A DNA stretch of 64,000 nucleotides from Streptomyces luteolus (GCF_029968015.1 NZ_JASCIS010000029.1:1-64000), one strand, 5' to 3'. Positions 8,627 to 17,987 are shown, counted from the first letter of the stretch. Notes: generated by a model not told the origin, from the sequence alone. Made by a program: numbers and translations.

Positions 8627-11600
8627 ATGCAGATGACCTCAAGACCAGGTGCGAGACGTGCGGCTCGGATAGCCATGGCCGCCTCTCTCGCGGCCGCGCT
8701 GTCCGCGACCGCGCCCATGCCCGCCTTCGCCGCCGACGGACCGGCCCCCGCTGCCAAGTCCGACCCCTCGCCCGGCGACAAGCTGGGCGCCTCCGACGCC
8801 CGGCTGCTCGACGAGGCGATAGCCGACGGGGACAAGACCGTCACGATGATGGTCGCCACCGCGCCCGGCGCCACCGAGAAGGTCGCCGAGCAGCTCGACT
8901 CGGTCGAGGGCGGCTCGGTGGGACGTACCTACGACAAGCTCGGGTACGTACGCGCCACGGTGCCCACGAAGCGGGCCGACGCCGCGATCGAGGGCGCCGC
9001 CGAGCTCTCCTCCGTGCACGGCATCGACCTGCGCCACGAGGTGAAGCTGGACGACCCGACGCCTGCGGCCGACCGGGCGAAGGGCGCCAAGTCGGCGGAC
9101 CAGGGGGCGAGTTACCCGGCGCCCGGCAAGAAGACCCCGGCGAAGAACCCGTACAACCCGTCCTTCGAGACCGGTGCCGTCGAGTTCGTCCGGAAGAACC
9201 CGAAGGCGGACGGGCGGGGCGTCACCATCGGCATCCTGGACTCCGGGGTCGACCTCGGACACCCCGCGCTGCAGAAGACCACCACCGGCGAGCGGAAGAT
9301 CGTCGACTGGGTGACGGCCACCGACCCGGTCATCGACGGCGACGGCACCTGGCGCCGGATGAACACCCCCGCGGCCGGGCCCACGTTCACCTTCGACGGG
9401 CGGAGCTGGACGGCCCCCGAGGGCTCGTACCAGGTCAACTGGTTCCGTGAGTCCGCCTCCACGGGCGGCGACGCGAACGGCGACCTGAACCGGGACGGGG
9501 ACACCACGGACAAGTGGGGTGTGCTGTACGACGCCGAGTCCGGGACCGTGCGCGTCGATCTGAACGACGACGCGGACTTCACCGACGACGAGGCGATGAA
9601 GCCGTACAAGGACGGCTTCCAGGTCGGCTACTTCGGCAAGGACAAGCCGGAGACGGACGTCGTCGAGCGAGTGCCGTTCGTGGTCGAGATCCGCAAGGAC
9701 GTCACGTACAACGCCGCGGGCGACCAGGCCGACTACGTCAACATCGGCATCATCGAGTCCGAGCACGGCACCCATGTCGCGGGCATCACCGCCGCCAACT
9801 CCCTGTTCGGCGGCCGGATGAACGGTGCGGCGCCGGGCGCGAAGCTGGTCTCCTCGCGGGCCTGCACCTGGAGCGGCGGCTGCACCAACGTCGCGCTCAC
9901 CGAGGGCATGATCGACCTCGTGACGCTGCGCGGCGTCGACATCGTCAACATGTCCATCGGCGGCCTCCCCGCGCTGAACGACGGCAACAACGCGCGCACG
10001 GAGCTCTACAACCGGCTCATCGACACATACGGCGTGCAGCTGGTGATCTCCGCGGGCAACAGCGGCCCCGGCGTGAACACCATCGGCGACCCGTCGCTCG
10101 CCGACAAGGTGATCTCCGTCGGCGCCTCCATCTCGCGCGAGACGTGGGCCGCCAACTACGGCTCGGTGGTGGAGCAGCGCTACTCGATGCTGCCGTTCTC
10201 CTCCCGCGGCCCGCGCGAGGACGGCGGGTTCACGCCGACGCTCGCCGCGCCCGGCGCCGCCATCAACACCACGCAGACCTGGCTGCCCGGCAGCCCGGTC
10301 GCCGAGGCGGGCTACGAACTGCCCGCCGGGTACTCGATGCTGCAGGGCACCTCGATGGCCTCGCCGCAGGCCGCGGGCGCCTCGGCGCTGCTGATCTCGG
10401 CCGCCAAGCGCAAGGGCATGGAGCTCACCCCGAACGCGCTGCGCACCGCGCTCACCTCCACCGCCCACCACATCCGCGGCTTCCAGCCGCACCAGGAGGG
10501 TGCGGGCCTGATGGACGTCGTGGACGCCTGGGAGTCCATCGAGGACGGCGCGAAGGCACACTCGTACGACGTGAAGGCGCCCGTCGACACGGCCCTTGAG
10601 CAGGAGCTGAAGAAGTCCGGCACCGGCATCTACGACCGTGAGGGCGGCCTGCGGACCGGCCAGAAGAAGACGTACGACGTGACCGTGACGCGTACGAGCG
10701 GGCCCGACCGCACCCTGACCCACAAGGTCGAACTGGCCCGCAACGACGGCACGTTCAGGCTCGCGAGCCGCAGCCGGATCGCGCTGCCGCTGAACAAGCC
10801 TGTCACCGTGAAGGTCACGGCGAAGCCCCGCACCGCCGGGGTCCACTCGGCCATCGTCGAGCTGGACGACCCGCGCACCGAGGGCACCGACAAGCAGATC
10901 ATGTCGACCGTCGTCGTCGCGCACGACCTGAAGAAGCCGTCGTACGCGTTCGAGGCGCGCGGCTCGGTGCAGCGCAACAGCACCGAGTCGTACTTCATCA
11001 CCGTGCCCGAGGGCGCCAAGTCCCTCGAAGTGGCGCTCGGCGGCCTGCGGAAGGGCAGCCAGACGCGGTTCATCTCGCTGCACCCGTACGGCGTCCCGGT
11101 CGACCCGACCTCCACGGTCAACTGCTACCCGAACTACGCGAACCCGGCGAACACCTGCCGCCCGGACCTTCGCTCGTACGCGGACCCGCAGCCCGGCGTG
11201 TGGGAGCTGGAGGTCGAGTCCCGGCGTACGTCGCCGCGGCTCGACAACCCGTACAAGCTGGACGTCTCACTGCTCGGCGTCGCCTTCGACCCGGCCGTGC
11301 AGACCGTGCCGGAGGCGAAGATCGGCGAGGCGGCGCCCGTCGAGTGGAAGGTCACCAACGGGTACGCGGCCGTCGACGGCGAGCTGAAGGGCGGCCCGCT
11401 CGGCTCGTCCAAGGCGGCCCGCCCGACGATCAAGCACGGTGAGTCGCAGGAGACCACCGTGGTCGTGCCGGAGGGCGCCGAGAAGCTGGACGTCGCCATC
11501 GGCAACCCGGCCGACAAGACCACCGACCTGGACCTGACGGTCGTCAAGGACGGCAGGGTCGTCGGCCAGGCGGCGGACGGCGACTCCGAGGAGGCGGTCA

Positions 11601-11902
11601 GCCTGGCCAAGCCCGCGCCGGGCACGTACACGGTCATCGTCGACGGCTACTCGGTCCCGTCCGGGTCCACGGCCTACGACTACCTCGACGTGTACTTCGC
11701 ACCGTCGCTCGGCGAGGTGAAGGTCGACTCCGGCGAGCCGCTGAAGCTGGCCAACGGGGCGAGCGCGCAGATCGGCGCCGAGGTCGTGGTCGCGGGCGCG
11801 GCGCCCGAGGGGCGGCAGTTCTTCGGCGAGGTGCAGGTGCTCAACTCCCGTGGGACGGTCGCCGGTTCGGGGAGTGTGCGGATCGAGAAGGTGCTGCCCT
11901 GA
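8627..11902 (+). CDS. Secreted S8 family serine peptidase
   Basis: A 1091-residue exported subtilase. The signal peptide ends near AFA-ADG (about 36). An inhibitor-like propeptide follows. The catalytic residues are Asp205 (GILDSGVDLGHP), His380 (EHGTHVAG), the oxyanion Asn478 (ISAGNSGPG) and Ser576 (GTSMASPQAAG). The Asp-His gap is about 175 residues instead of the usual 30-40. The insertion contains Asp-rich loops (NGDLNRDGDTTDKW) that look calcium-binding. The C-terminal 450 residues are beta-rich, fibronectin- or pre-peptidase-like. It likely degrades extracellular protein. ATG 8633 is an alternative start. A perfect terminator follows at 11952. Confidence 0.96.
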   Translation: MQMTSRPGARRAARIAMAASLAAALSATAPMPAFAADGPAPAAKSDPSPGDKLGASDARLLDEAIADGDKTVTMMVATAPGATEKVAEQLDSVEGGSVGRTYDKLGYVRATVPTKRADAAIEGAAELSSVHGIDLRHEVKLDDPTPAADRAKGAKSADQGASYPAPGKKTPAKNPYNPSFETGAVEFVRKNPKADGRGVTIGILDSGVDLGHPALQKTTTGERKIVDWVTATDPVIDGDGTWRRMNTPAAGPTFTFDGRSWTAPEGSYQVNWFRESASTGGDANGDLNRDGDTTDKWGVLYDAESGTVRVDLNDDADFTDDEAMKPYKDGFQVGYFGKDKPETDVVERVPFVVEIRKDVTYNAAGDQADYVNIGIIESEHGTHVAGITAANSLFGGRMNGAAPGAKLVSSRACTWSGGCTNVALTEGMIDLVTLRGVDIVNMSIGGLPALNDGNNARTELYNRLIDTYGVQLVISAGNSGPGVNTIGDPSLADKVISVGASISRETWAANYGSVVEQRYSMLPFSSRGPREDGGFTPTLAAPGAAINTTQTWLPGSPVAEAGYELPAGYSMLQGTSMASPQAAGASALLISAAKRKGMELTPNALRTALTSTAHHIRGFQPHQEGAGLMDVVDAWESIEDGAKAHSYDVKAPVDTALEQELKKSGTGIYDREGGLRTGQKKTYDVTVTRTSGPDRTLTHKVELARNDGTFRLASRSRIALPLNKPVTVKVTAKPRTAGVHSAIVELDDPRTEGTDKQIMSTVVVAHDLKKPSYAFEARGSVQRNSTESYFITVPEGAKSLEVALGGLRKGSQTRFISLHPYGVPVDPTSTVNCYPNYANPANTCRPDLRSYADPQPGVWELEVESRRTSPRLDNPYKLDVSLLGVAFDPAVQTVPEAKIGEAAPVEWKVTNGYAAVDGELKGGPLGSSKAARPTIKHGESQETTVVVPEGAEKLDVAIGNPADKTTDLDLTVVKDGRVVGQAADGDSEEAVSLAKPAPGTYTVIVDGYSVPSGSTAYDYLDVYFAPSLGEVKVDSGEPLKLANGASAQIGAEVVVAGAAPEGRQFFGEVQVLNSRGTVAGSGSVRIEKVLP

Positions 11903-11951
11903 CGCTCTGGCGCCCTGACGCCGTGATGCCCTGACGGCGACAGGCGGCACG

Positions 11952-11984
11952 CGGGCCCCGGACGGCTGAGCCGTCCGGGGCCCG
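11952..11984. terminator. Bidirectional terminator between convergent genes
   Basis: An almost perfect 16-bp palindrome with essentially no loop (11952-11967 with 11969-11984). Its right edge touches the stop codon of the minus-strand gene at 11985, and it lies 50 bases after the protease stop. Confidence 0.85.
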
Positions 11985-12698
11985 TCACACGTCGGGGCGG
12001 GTGTCGTCTCGGGGCCAGCCGCAGGTCATCTCCCGCGCCCCCGGCAGCGCCCGCTCGATCCAGGCGCGCTCGCGGGCCACATCCTCGCCGGTGGACCAGT
12101 GGCTGGGGTGCACGGAACCGCGCGGGACGAGGACCAGGGTGTGGTCGCCGGGGCGAAGGCGTGGGTCGACGTTCACGTCCATCACGAACGACACCTCGTG
12201 GCCGCCCCGCTTCTCCGGCTTGTACGAGCGGGTGACGTCGAGCGTGATGCGGTCCTGGAGAGCGCCGGGCAGCGAGTCGACGCGTACGACGGTGCCCTCG
12301 ACGATCAGCCGGGCGCAGGCGATGGCGCCCTCGGCGGTCATCGCTGCGCCCCCGGCGCCCTGCCCGCCCTCCCGTCCCGGCGCGGCGGACAGCCAGATCG
12401 TGCCGCCGAGGAGGGCGGCCGCGCAGCTCGCGGCGAGGGCGAAGAGTGCCGTACGGCGGGTGCGGGTGCGGGGCGGCGGGAGGGGCTCCGGTGGTCGGCC
12501 GAGCGCGTCCCCGAGGCGGTGCAGTTCCGCGCGCAGGAGTGCGACATCCGTCACAGCGGCCCGGTACGCGGGGTCGGCGCGCAGCTCGTCCGGCGGGTCC
12601 TCGCCCGTGATCGCCGCCATCAGCGGATCGGCCGGCGGGTCGTTGGGGTCCCTGTGGTCCCTGCGGTCCCTGTGTTCCCTGTGGTCCCTGGGGCTCAC
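11985..12698 (-). CDS. Membrane protein coupled to the ECF sigma factor, probable anti-sigma factor
   Basis: The 237-residue protein starts at a GTG one base after the sigma-factor stop (12700), so translation is coupled. The N-terminal 100 residues are cytoplasmic and begin with a His/Arg/Asp repeat (HREHRDRRDHRDP) and a helical segment. One transmembrane helix follows at about 83-105 (LFALAASCAAALLGGTIWL). The rest is a small extracytoplasmic beta domain ending near CGWP. Gene order and topology fit an anti-sigma factor, but the zinc-binding HxxxCxxC signature is absent. Anti-sigma activity is therefore inferred from context only. Confidence 0.75.
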   Translation of the reverse strand: MSPRDHREHRDRRDHRDPNDPPADPLMAAITGEDPPDELRADPAYRAAVTDVALLRAELHRLGDALGRPPEPLPPPRTRTRRTALFALAASCAAALLGGTIWLSAAPGREGGQGAGGAAMTAEGAIACARLIVEGTVVRVDSLPGALQDRITLDVTRSYKPEKRGGHEVSFVMDVNVDPRLRPGDHTLVLVPRGSVHPSHWSTGEDVARERAWIERALPGAREMTCGWPRDDTRPDV

Positions 12699-12699
12699 G

Positions 12700-13233
12700 T
12701 CACACCACCTCGTCCTCGTGCAGCCGGGCGCGCAGGGCCTGTACGGCCGCGTGCAGGCGGCTCTTGACCGTGCCCTCGGGGACACCGAGCTCGTGCGCGA
12801 TGGCGCGGACGGGGAGGTCCGCGTAGAAGCGCAGCACGAGCACCTGGCGCTGGACGGCCGTCAGGTCGTCCAGGCCCTCGGCCAGGGTGAGCGACCACAC
12901 CTGGGACTCCTCCACCGACCCGGCCACCGACTCCTGGCGCAGCGCCGCGAGCCGTTCGCCGAGGCGTTCCTGGCGCGCCCTGGCCCGGTGCCAGTCCATC
13001 GCCAGGTTGGAGGCGACGACGGCGGCCCAGGCGGAGACGTCGCGCGGCGCCTCCCGGCCGTCCGCGGCGCGCTCCAGAAGCTTGAGCCGTACCTGCTGGA
13101 CGCCGTCCGGCAGCTCGGACCGCGGCACACCGCCGAGTGCGAGGACGGCCCGTACCCGGCCCTCCTGGGCCGCGCTCAGCGGGTCGGTCCGCTCATCACC
13201 CGCCTCGCTCCGACGTGATCTTCCGCGCAGCAT
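12700..13233 (-). CDS. ECF-type RNA polymerase sigma factor
   Basis: A 177-residue sigma-70 family protein of group 4. Region 2 spans about residues 35-95 and includes SAWAAVVASNLAMDWHRAR. Region 4 is the helix-turn-helix QRQVLVLRFYADLPVRAIAH followed by ELGVPEGTVKSRLHAAV. It directs RNA polymerase to a specific promoter set, usually in response to an envelope signal. The ATG at 13233 follows a G-rich run. The coupled downstream gene probably encodes its membrane inhibitor. It is divergent from asd. Confidence 0.92.
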   Translation of the reverse strand: MLRGRSRRSEAGDERTDPLSAAQEGRVRAVLALGGVPRSELPDGVQQVRLKLLERAADGREAPRDVSAWAAVVASNLAMDWHRARARQERLGERLAALRQESVAGSVEESQVWSLTLAEGLDDLTAVQRQVLVLRFYADLPVRAIAHELGVPEGTVKSRLHAAVQALRARLHEDEVV

Positions 13234-13426
13234 CCCCCCGCCCTTCGCCGCCCTGCGTTTCCCCTACGACGCCGGGTGCGCCGGAAACGTTCGGTCCCGC
13301 GCCGGGCTCGGTGTGGCGTCTTGCACGTCGGACAATGGATTGGACAAGCCGGACCTGGACAGACGCATCATGGATGCCAGAGGGCATGGACGGATGACGT
13401 CATGCACGGAAATGCGGAGGAACCCT

Positions 13427-14443
13427 GTGAAGGTCGGAATCGTCGGAGCCACCGGTCAGGTCGGCACGGTCATGCGCAAGATCCTCGTCGACCGGAAGTT
13501 CCCGGTCGACGAGCTGCGCCTGTTCGCCTCGGCCCGCAGCGCCGGGTCGGTGCTCGACGGTGTGACCGTCGAGGACGCCTCCACGGCCGACTACACCGGC
13601 CTGGACATCGTGCTGTTCTCGGCCGGCGGTGCCACGTCCAAGGCGCTCGCCGAGAAGGTCGCCTCGCAGGGCGCCGTGGTGATCGACAACTCCTCGGCCT
13701 GGCGCCGTGACCCCGAGGTCCCGCTCGTCGTGTCCGAGGTCAACCCGCACGCGATCGTCGACCGCCCCAAGGGCATCATCGCCAACCCGAACTGCACGAC
13801 GATGGCCGCGATGCCGGTCCTGAAGCCGCTGCACACCGAGGCCGGCCTGACCGCGCTCGTCGTCGCCACGTACCAGGCGGTGTCCGGTTCCGGTCTCGCC
13901 GGTGTGGACGAGCTGTACTCCCAGGTCGAGAAGGTCGGCGCGGACGCCCCGAAGCTGACGCACGACGGCTCCGCGGTCGAGTTCCCCGCGCCGAACAACT
14001 ACGTGGCGCCGATCGCGTACAACGTCCTGCCGATGGCCGGTTCGATCGTGGACGACGGCCTGAACGAGACCGACGAGGAGCAGAAGCTCCGCAACGAGTC
14101 CCGCAAGATCCTGGAGATCCCCGAGCTGAAGGTCTCCGGCACCTGTGTCCGCGTCCCGGTCTTCTCCGGCCACTCGCTGCAGGTCAACGCCCGCTTCGAG
14201 CGTCCGATCAGCCCGGAGCGCGCCAAGGAGCTCCTCGCGGGTGCGGAGGGCGTGGTCCTCGCCGACGTCCCGACGCCGCTGGAGGCCGCCGGCAAGGACG
14301 CCTCGTACGTCGGACGCATCCGTGGTGACGAGACGGTGGAGAACGGCCTCTCGCTGTTCCTCTCCAACGACAACCTGCGCAAGGGCGCGGCGCTGAACGC
14401 GGTGCAGATCGCGGAGCTGGTGGCGGCCGAGCTCAAGGGCTGA
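13427..14443 (+). CDS. asd: Aspartate-semialdehyde dehydrogenase
   Basis: The 338-residue cytosolic enzyme reduces aspartyl phosphate to aspartate semialdehyde with NADPH, the branch point to lysine/diaminopimelate, methionine and threonine. It has the N-terminal Rossmann motif GATGQVG, the catalytic Cys in NPNCTT, and the dimerisation and substrate segment through SGTCVRVPVFSGHS. Length is normal. The GTG at 13427 was chosen because GGAGGA lies five bases upstream and the protein then begins VKVGIVGATGQ; the frame is open far upstream but without a plausible N-terminus. aspartokinase is not adjacent in this window. Confidence 0.97.
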   Translation: MKVGIVGATGQVGTVMRKILVDRKFPVDELRLFASARSAGSVLDGVTVEDASTADYTGLDIVLFSAGGATSKALAEKVASQGAVVIDNSSAWRRDPEVPLVVSEVNPHAIVDRPKGIIANPNCTTMAAMPVLKPLHTEAGLTALVVATYQAVSGSGLAGVDELYSQVEKVGADAPKLTHDGSAVEFPAPNNYVAPIAYNVLPMAGSIVDDGLNETDEEQKLRNESRKILEIPELKVSGTCVRVPVFSGHSLQVNARFERPISPERAKELLAGAEGVVLADVPTPLEAAGKDASYVGRIRGDETVENGLSLFLSNDNLRKGAALNAVQIAELVAAELKG

Positions 14444-14499
14444 GGTCGGCTTACGTCGGGCGATCGGTGGGGGCCGGTCCGCGCCCCGTCGATCGCCCT

Positions 14500-14584
14500 G
14501 CGGGCTCGTCCTCAAGCGCCGGACCGGCTGCATTCTCAGTCGGTCCGGCGCTTTGCTGAATTCTCAGCCGGTCCGGCGCTTGCT
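14500..14584. repeat. Intergenic repeat/terminator between asd and the MFS gene
   Basis: A 9-bp stem (14519-14527 with 14542-14550) is followed by a near-duplicate of the segment starting TTCTCAGYCGGTCCGGCGCT. The second copy includes the stop codon of the MFS gene (14564-14566). It belongs to the same loose family of gene-end repeats as 33826-33870 and 59337-59370. Confidence 0.6.
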
Positions 14585-15763
14585 GCCTGCCGCCACCAGG
14601 AGCGCGGCCGCTGCCAGCCCTCCTCCCAGCCACAGCGCCCCGTCAGCGCCGAACCCGTCCGCCGCGCGGCCGCCGAGCAGGGCGCCCAGGGCTATCGCGA
14701 TGTTGAAGACGCCCACGTAGAGGCCCGAGACCGGCTCCCGTGCCTCGGGTGCGGCGGCCGCCATCCAGTTCTGGCTGGACACCGAGACCCCGCCGTACGC
14801 GAGACCCCAGACCAGCAGCAGCACCGCCGACAGGAGCAGCGAGCCCCCGGCGGTGAGCAGGGCGAGCACCCCGGCCGCGAGCACCGCGGAGATCACCAGG
14901 AGGGTGCGGCGCGGGTCGCGCGGGGCGAGGGCGCCGCCGACGAAGTTCCCGGCGATCCCCGCGGCCCCGTACGCGAGCAGCAGCCCGCTGATCAGCCCGG
15001 CGCCGAGTCCGTCGACCCGCTCAAGGACGGGCCGTACGTACGTGTACGCCGCGAAGTGACCGGCGACCAGGAACAGCACGACGAGGAGGCCCGCGCGGAC
15101 TCCCGGCAGGCGGGCCGAGCCGAGGACGGCGCGCAGGGCCGTGCCGCGCTCGGCGGGCAGCGGCGGCAGGGCGAGCGCGAGGAGCAGGCCGACGGCCGCG
15201 GCGAGCAGCGCGGCGATACCGAACGCCCAGCGCCAGCCCGCGAGTTCGCCGAGGAAGGTACCCGCCGGAACCCCGACCACGGAGGCCACGGCGATGCCGC
15301 TGAAGACGAACGCGGTGGCCCGTCCCACGGCCGGCCCCGGCACCAGGCGTACGGCGATCCCCGCCACGATCGCCCACACCCCGCCGATGGCCACGCCGAC
15401 CAGGACGCGCGCGGCGAGCAGGACCGCGAGGTGCGGGGCGAGCGCGGAGGCCACGTTGGCGGCGGCGAGCAGCGCGAGCAGTCCGACGAGGACGGTGCGC
15501 CGGTCGGCGGTGCGGGCGGCGACGGGCAGCAGCGGGGCGGCGAGCGCGGCGACGAGGCCGGGCAGGGTGACGGCGAGCCCGGCCGTACCCGGGGAGACAC
15601 CGAGCCCCGCGGCCAGGGAGGTCAGGAGCCCTACGGGCAGCAGTTCCGCGGTGACGACGGTGAAGGTGGCGGCCGCCCCGGCGAGGACGGACAGGGGCAA
15701 CGCCCTTGAGGGGGCGGCGAGTTGGGGGGCGGTGCCGGTGACCGGCGGCTCATTCGTACGCAT
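14564..15763 (-). CDS. MFS transporter (AraJ/drug-sugar efflux type)
   Basis: A 399-residue inner-membrane protein with about 12 hydrophobic helices. The first has the AELLPVGLL pattern typical of the MFS sugar/drug efflux group. The loop 2-3 motif is present as AARTADRRTVLVG, with a second half repeat around APRDPRRTLL. It likely exports a small molecule. It is divergently transcribed from a LysR regulator with an 85-bp shared promoter region, the usual layout for a regulator and its target pump. Its last residues (Lys-Arg-Arg-Thr-Gly) and stop lie in repeat sequence. Confidence 0.92.
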   Translation of the reverse strand: MRTNEPPVTGTAPQLAAPSRALPLSVLAGAAATFTVVTAELLPVGLLTSLAAGLGVSPGTAGLAVTLPGLVAALAAPLLPVAARTADRRTVLVGLLALLAAANVASALAPHLAVLLAARVLVGVAIGGVWAIVAGIAVRLVPGPAVGRATAFVFSGIAVASVVGVPAGTFLGELAGWRWAFGIAALLAAAVGLLLALALPPLPAERGTALRAVLGSARLPGVRAGLLVVLFLVAGHFAAYTYVRPVLERVDGLGAGLISGLLLAYGAAGIAGNFVGGALAPRDPRRTLLVISAVLAAGVLALLTAGGSLLLSAVLLLVWGLAYGGVSVSSQNWMAAAAPEAREPVSGLYVGVFNIAIALGALLGGRAADGFGADGALWLGGGLAAAALLVAAGSKRRTG

Positions 15764-15808
15764 GGCTCAAGCCAACGCCGTACGTCCTCGGGGAACAACG
15801 CCGAAGTT

Positions 15809-15824
15809 CTCATCCTTCAATGAG
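15809..15824. promoter_or_regulatory. Candidate LysR operator
   Basis: The dyad CTCAT-(6)-ATGAG lies in the short gap between the divergent MFS and LysR genes. It resembles the T-N11-A type of LysR site. Position and symmetry support it; binding is inferred. Confidence 0.4.
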
Positions 15825-15848
15825 CGTGACTGATCGATCGGAGGGGGC

Positions 15849-16730
15849 GTGGCGGTGGAGGTCGGCGGTGGCCTGGAGGCACGGGAGCTGGAGTGCTTCC
15901 TCGTCCTCGCGGAGGAGTTGCACTTCGGCCGGGCGGGCGAGCGGCTCCTGGTCTCGCAGAGCCGGGTGAGCCAGCTGGTGCGCGCGCTCGAACGCCGGGT
16001 CGGGGCACGGCTGTTCAGCCGCAGCAGCCGCCGCGTCGCGCTCACCCCGCTCGGCGAGCGCTTCCTCGCCCGCCTCCGTCCCGCGTACGCGGAGCTGCGC
16101 GCCGCCGTCGAGGACGCGCGGTCGGCGGCGCGCGGCGTGGAGGGCACGCTGCGGCTCGGCTTCCAGGGCGCGGCGAACGCCCGGCTGATGGCGGCGATCA
16201 CGGCGTTCCAGACCGCGCACCCGGGCTGCGTCACGGAGATCGTGGAGCTGCCGTTCTCCGACCCGTTCGGCGCGGTGCGACGCGGCGCGGTGGACGCGGC
16301 GGTCGTGCTGCTCCCGGTGGAGGAGCGGGATCTGGTCCTCGGCCCGCTGTTTTCCAAGGAGCGGCAGAACCTCGCGGTCGCCGCCGATCACCCGTTCACG
16401 ACCCGTACGTCCCTGACGGCCGCCGAGGTCGCCGCGCTCCCCCTGGTCACGGCCGCACCCCCGGCCCCCGCGTACTGGCGCAGGGCCCACGCCCCCTCCG
16501 AGGTCCCCGGCCCGTCGGTCACCACACTCCAGGAGGGCCTGACCCTGACGGCGACGGGCCGGGCGTCCATGCTCCTGTGCCGCCCGACGTCCCGCTACCA
16601 CAGCCGCAGCGACGTGGCCTACGTCCCGGTGGACGGCCTCCCCGACTCGACCTTCGGCCTGGTCTGGCACGAGGACGGCGAGACGGAGAGGGTCCGGGCG
16701 TTCGCCCGGGCGATCAGGGAGACGACCTGA
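15849..16730 (+). CDS. LysR family transcriptional regulator
   Basis: The 293-residue protein has an N-terminal winged helix-turn-helix (HFGRAGERLLVSQSRVSQLV, ending LTPLGERFL) and a periplasmic-binding-like effector domain from about residue 90. It probably controls the divergent MFS transporter and itself. The start is the GTG at 15849 close behind GAGGGG; GTG at 15855 is an alternative. It ends 17 bases from the convergent lipoprotein gene. Confidence 0.92.
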   Translation: MAVEVGGGLEARELECFLVLAEELHFGRAGERLLVSQSRVSQLVRALERRVGARLFSRSSRRVALTPLGERFLARLRPAYAELRAAVEDARSAARGVEGTLRLGFQGAANARLMAAITAFQTAHPGCVTEIVELPFSDPFGAVRRGAVDAAVVLLPVEERDLVLGPLFSKERQNLAVAADHPFTTRTSLTAAEVAALPLVTAAPPAPAYWRRAHAPSEVPGPSVTTLQEGLTLTATGRASMLLCRPTSRYHSRSDVAYVPVDGLPDSTFGLVWHEDGETERVRAFARAIRETT

Positions 16731-16747
16731 TCCGGCTCGACGCTGGT

Positions 16748-17266
16748 TCAGAACTGCTGCTGCTTGACTCCGGGCGGGAGGAAGCAGGGCGTGGAGACCT
16801 CGAGCCGCAGGGTGCCAGGCGGATTCACCGAGTCCGCGGTCACGGAGAACTGCTGCTTGTCGTTCGCGCCATACAGGATGACCTCGGGCGTCTCGGGGCG
16901 CTCTGTGTGGCTGGTGACTCGGACGCCATGGTCCTCAAGTTCCTTGCGCAGCTTGCGCACTGCGGCGATGTGCTCCGCTTCCGGGAGATTGGCATAGGCG
17001 GCATAGCTGAGCTGGTATCGCCCGTCGTCGGCGATCTCTCCGTCCCTGCCGATGCACTCTTCGAAGTGCTTCCGCGGGGCCGGGTCGTCCGTGATCCGCA
17101 CTTCCGCGTGCCGGGCCATGGCCGACGTGTACTGCTTGGCCCACGCCAGCGTTTTTGCCTCACTCCTGCGCGGCAGAGGCTCGTTGATGTCGTCCGACGT
17201 ACAGGCTCCTGCGGACAGCGTGGCTATCAGGGTCAGGACGGCGGGCAGTGCGGTCTTGCGGCGCAT
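16748..17266 (-). CDS. Small putative lipoprotein, function unknown
   Basis: The 172-residue protein has a signal peptide with a basic start and hydrophobic core, ending in LSAGACTSDD. The Cys fits a lipobox, so the mature protein would be anchored to the outer face of the membrane. The rest is a soluble mixed alpha/beta domain with two further Cys residues that could form a disulfide. ATG 17266 starts at the signal peptide, though the frame is open to 17368. I do not recognise the family. Confidence 0.8.
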   Translation of the reverse strand: MRRKTALPAVLTLIATLSAGACTSDDINEPLPRRSEAKTLAWAKQYTSAMARHAEVRITDDPAPRKHFEECIGRDGEIADDGRYQLSYAAYANLPEAEHIAAVRKLRKELEDHGVRVTSHTERPETPEVILYGANDKQQFSVTADSVNPPGTLRLEVSTPCFLPPGVKQQQF

Positions 17267-17337
17267 GGGGCTCTCATGAGGTCGGCGGGTTGCTGGGCTC
17301 GGGCTACAGAATCCAATCACCCTGGCCACCGACCCGG

Positions 17338-17835
17338 TCAGCCCCTGCGCACCTCGAAGTGCAGGCACCCGTACTCGACGGCCCGTACGTGGACGAGGGC
17401 CACCTCGGGGTCCGCGAAGGCGTCGGTGAGCGCGGCGTCGAGTCCCGCGTCAGGGGCGTCAGTCAGCTCGACGAGTCGGCCGCCCACGATCCGCCCCTGA
17501 GCGTTGTAGCGCCGTACGGTCCTCAGGGCGCCGGGCCGGGTGAAGGGGTAGCCGTCCTGCGCGACCGGGCCCGCGCACTCCTCGGCGTGGATGAACACCG
17601 GGCCCTGTTCGTCGTACGCCCCCGGCTCCGCCCCCGTCTCGACGGCCCAGCGGCGCAGCGGCGCGTACGAGACGAGGGCGACGCGCTCGCCCTTCTCGAC
17701 CGGCCGCAGACAGCAGCGCAACGGGGCACCGCCCGACCGTTCAGTGAAGGGGACGCATGGGCGACCGGTGTCGTCGACGTCGCGCAGCTCTGTGAGGGCT
17801 GCGGGGATGATGGGGCGGGGGGCGTAGGTCGTCAT
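17338..17835 (-). CDS. DUF1203 domain protein
   Basis: A 165-residue cytosolic protein. The order of motifs (PCRCC-like LRCCLRP near residue 42, ERVALVSYAPL, GPVFIHAEEC, RRYNAQGRIVGGRLV, VHVRAVEYGCLHFEV) is that of the DUF1203 family, whose biochemical role is unknown to me. Start ATG 17835. It is divergent from the HicAB-like locus. Confidence 0.85.
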   Translation of the reverse strand: MTTYAPRPIIPAALTELRDVDDTGRPCVPFTERSGGAPLRCCLRPVEKGERVALVSYAPLRRWAVETGAEPGAYDEQGPVFIHAEECAGPVAQDGYPFTRPGALRTVRRYNAQGRIVGGRLVELTDAPDAGLDAALTDAFADPEVALVHVRAVEYGCLHFEVRRG

Positions 17836-17949
17836 ACGTCCACGGTCCCCTCGCCGGGCGATCCGAGCTGGCGGAATTCAGACGTGGTCTTTACTGAGCG
17901 TCGCGATGAGTGACGACCTTGACGCAGGCACGCAAGCTTTGTTCGCATG

Positions 17950-17987
17950 GATTAGACTAGAGCGTTCGTTTAGATTAGACAGTACGC
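17950..17987 (+). promoter_or_regulatory. Promoter/operator region of the HicAB-like locus
   Basis: It contains an exact direct repeat GATTAGAC at 17950-17957 and 17973-17980, 23 bp apart (about two helical turns), in an unusually AT-rich patch. TAGATT at 17971-17976 could be a -10 box only 12 bases before the GTG, which would make the transcript nearly leaderless. Autoregulation by the HTH-bearing antitoxin is inferred. Confidence 0.5.
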
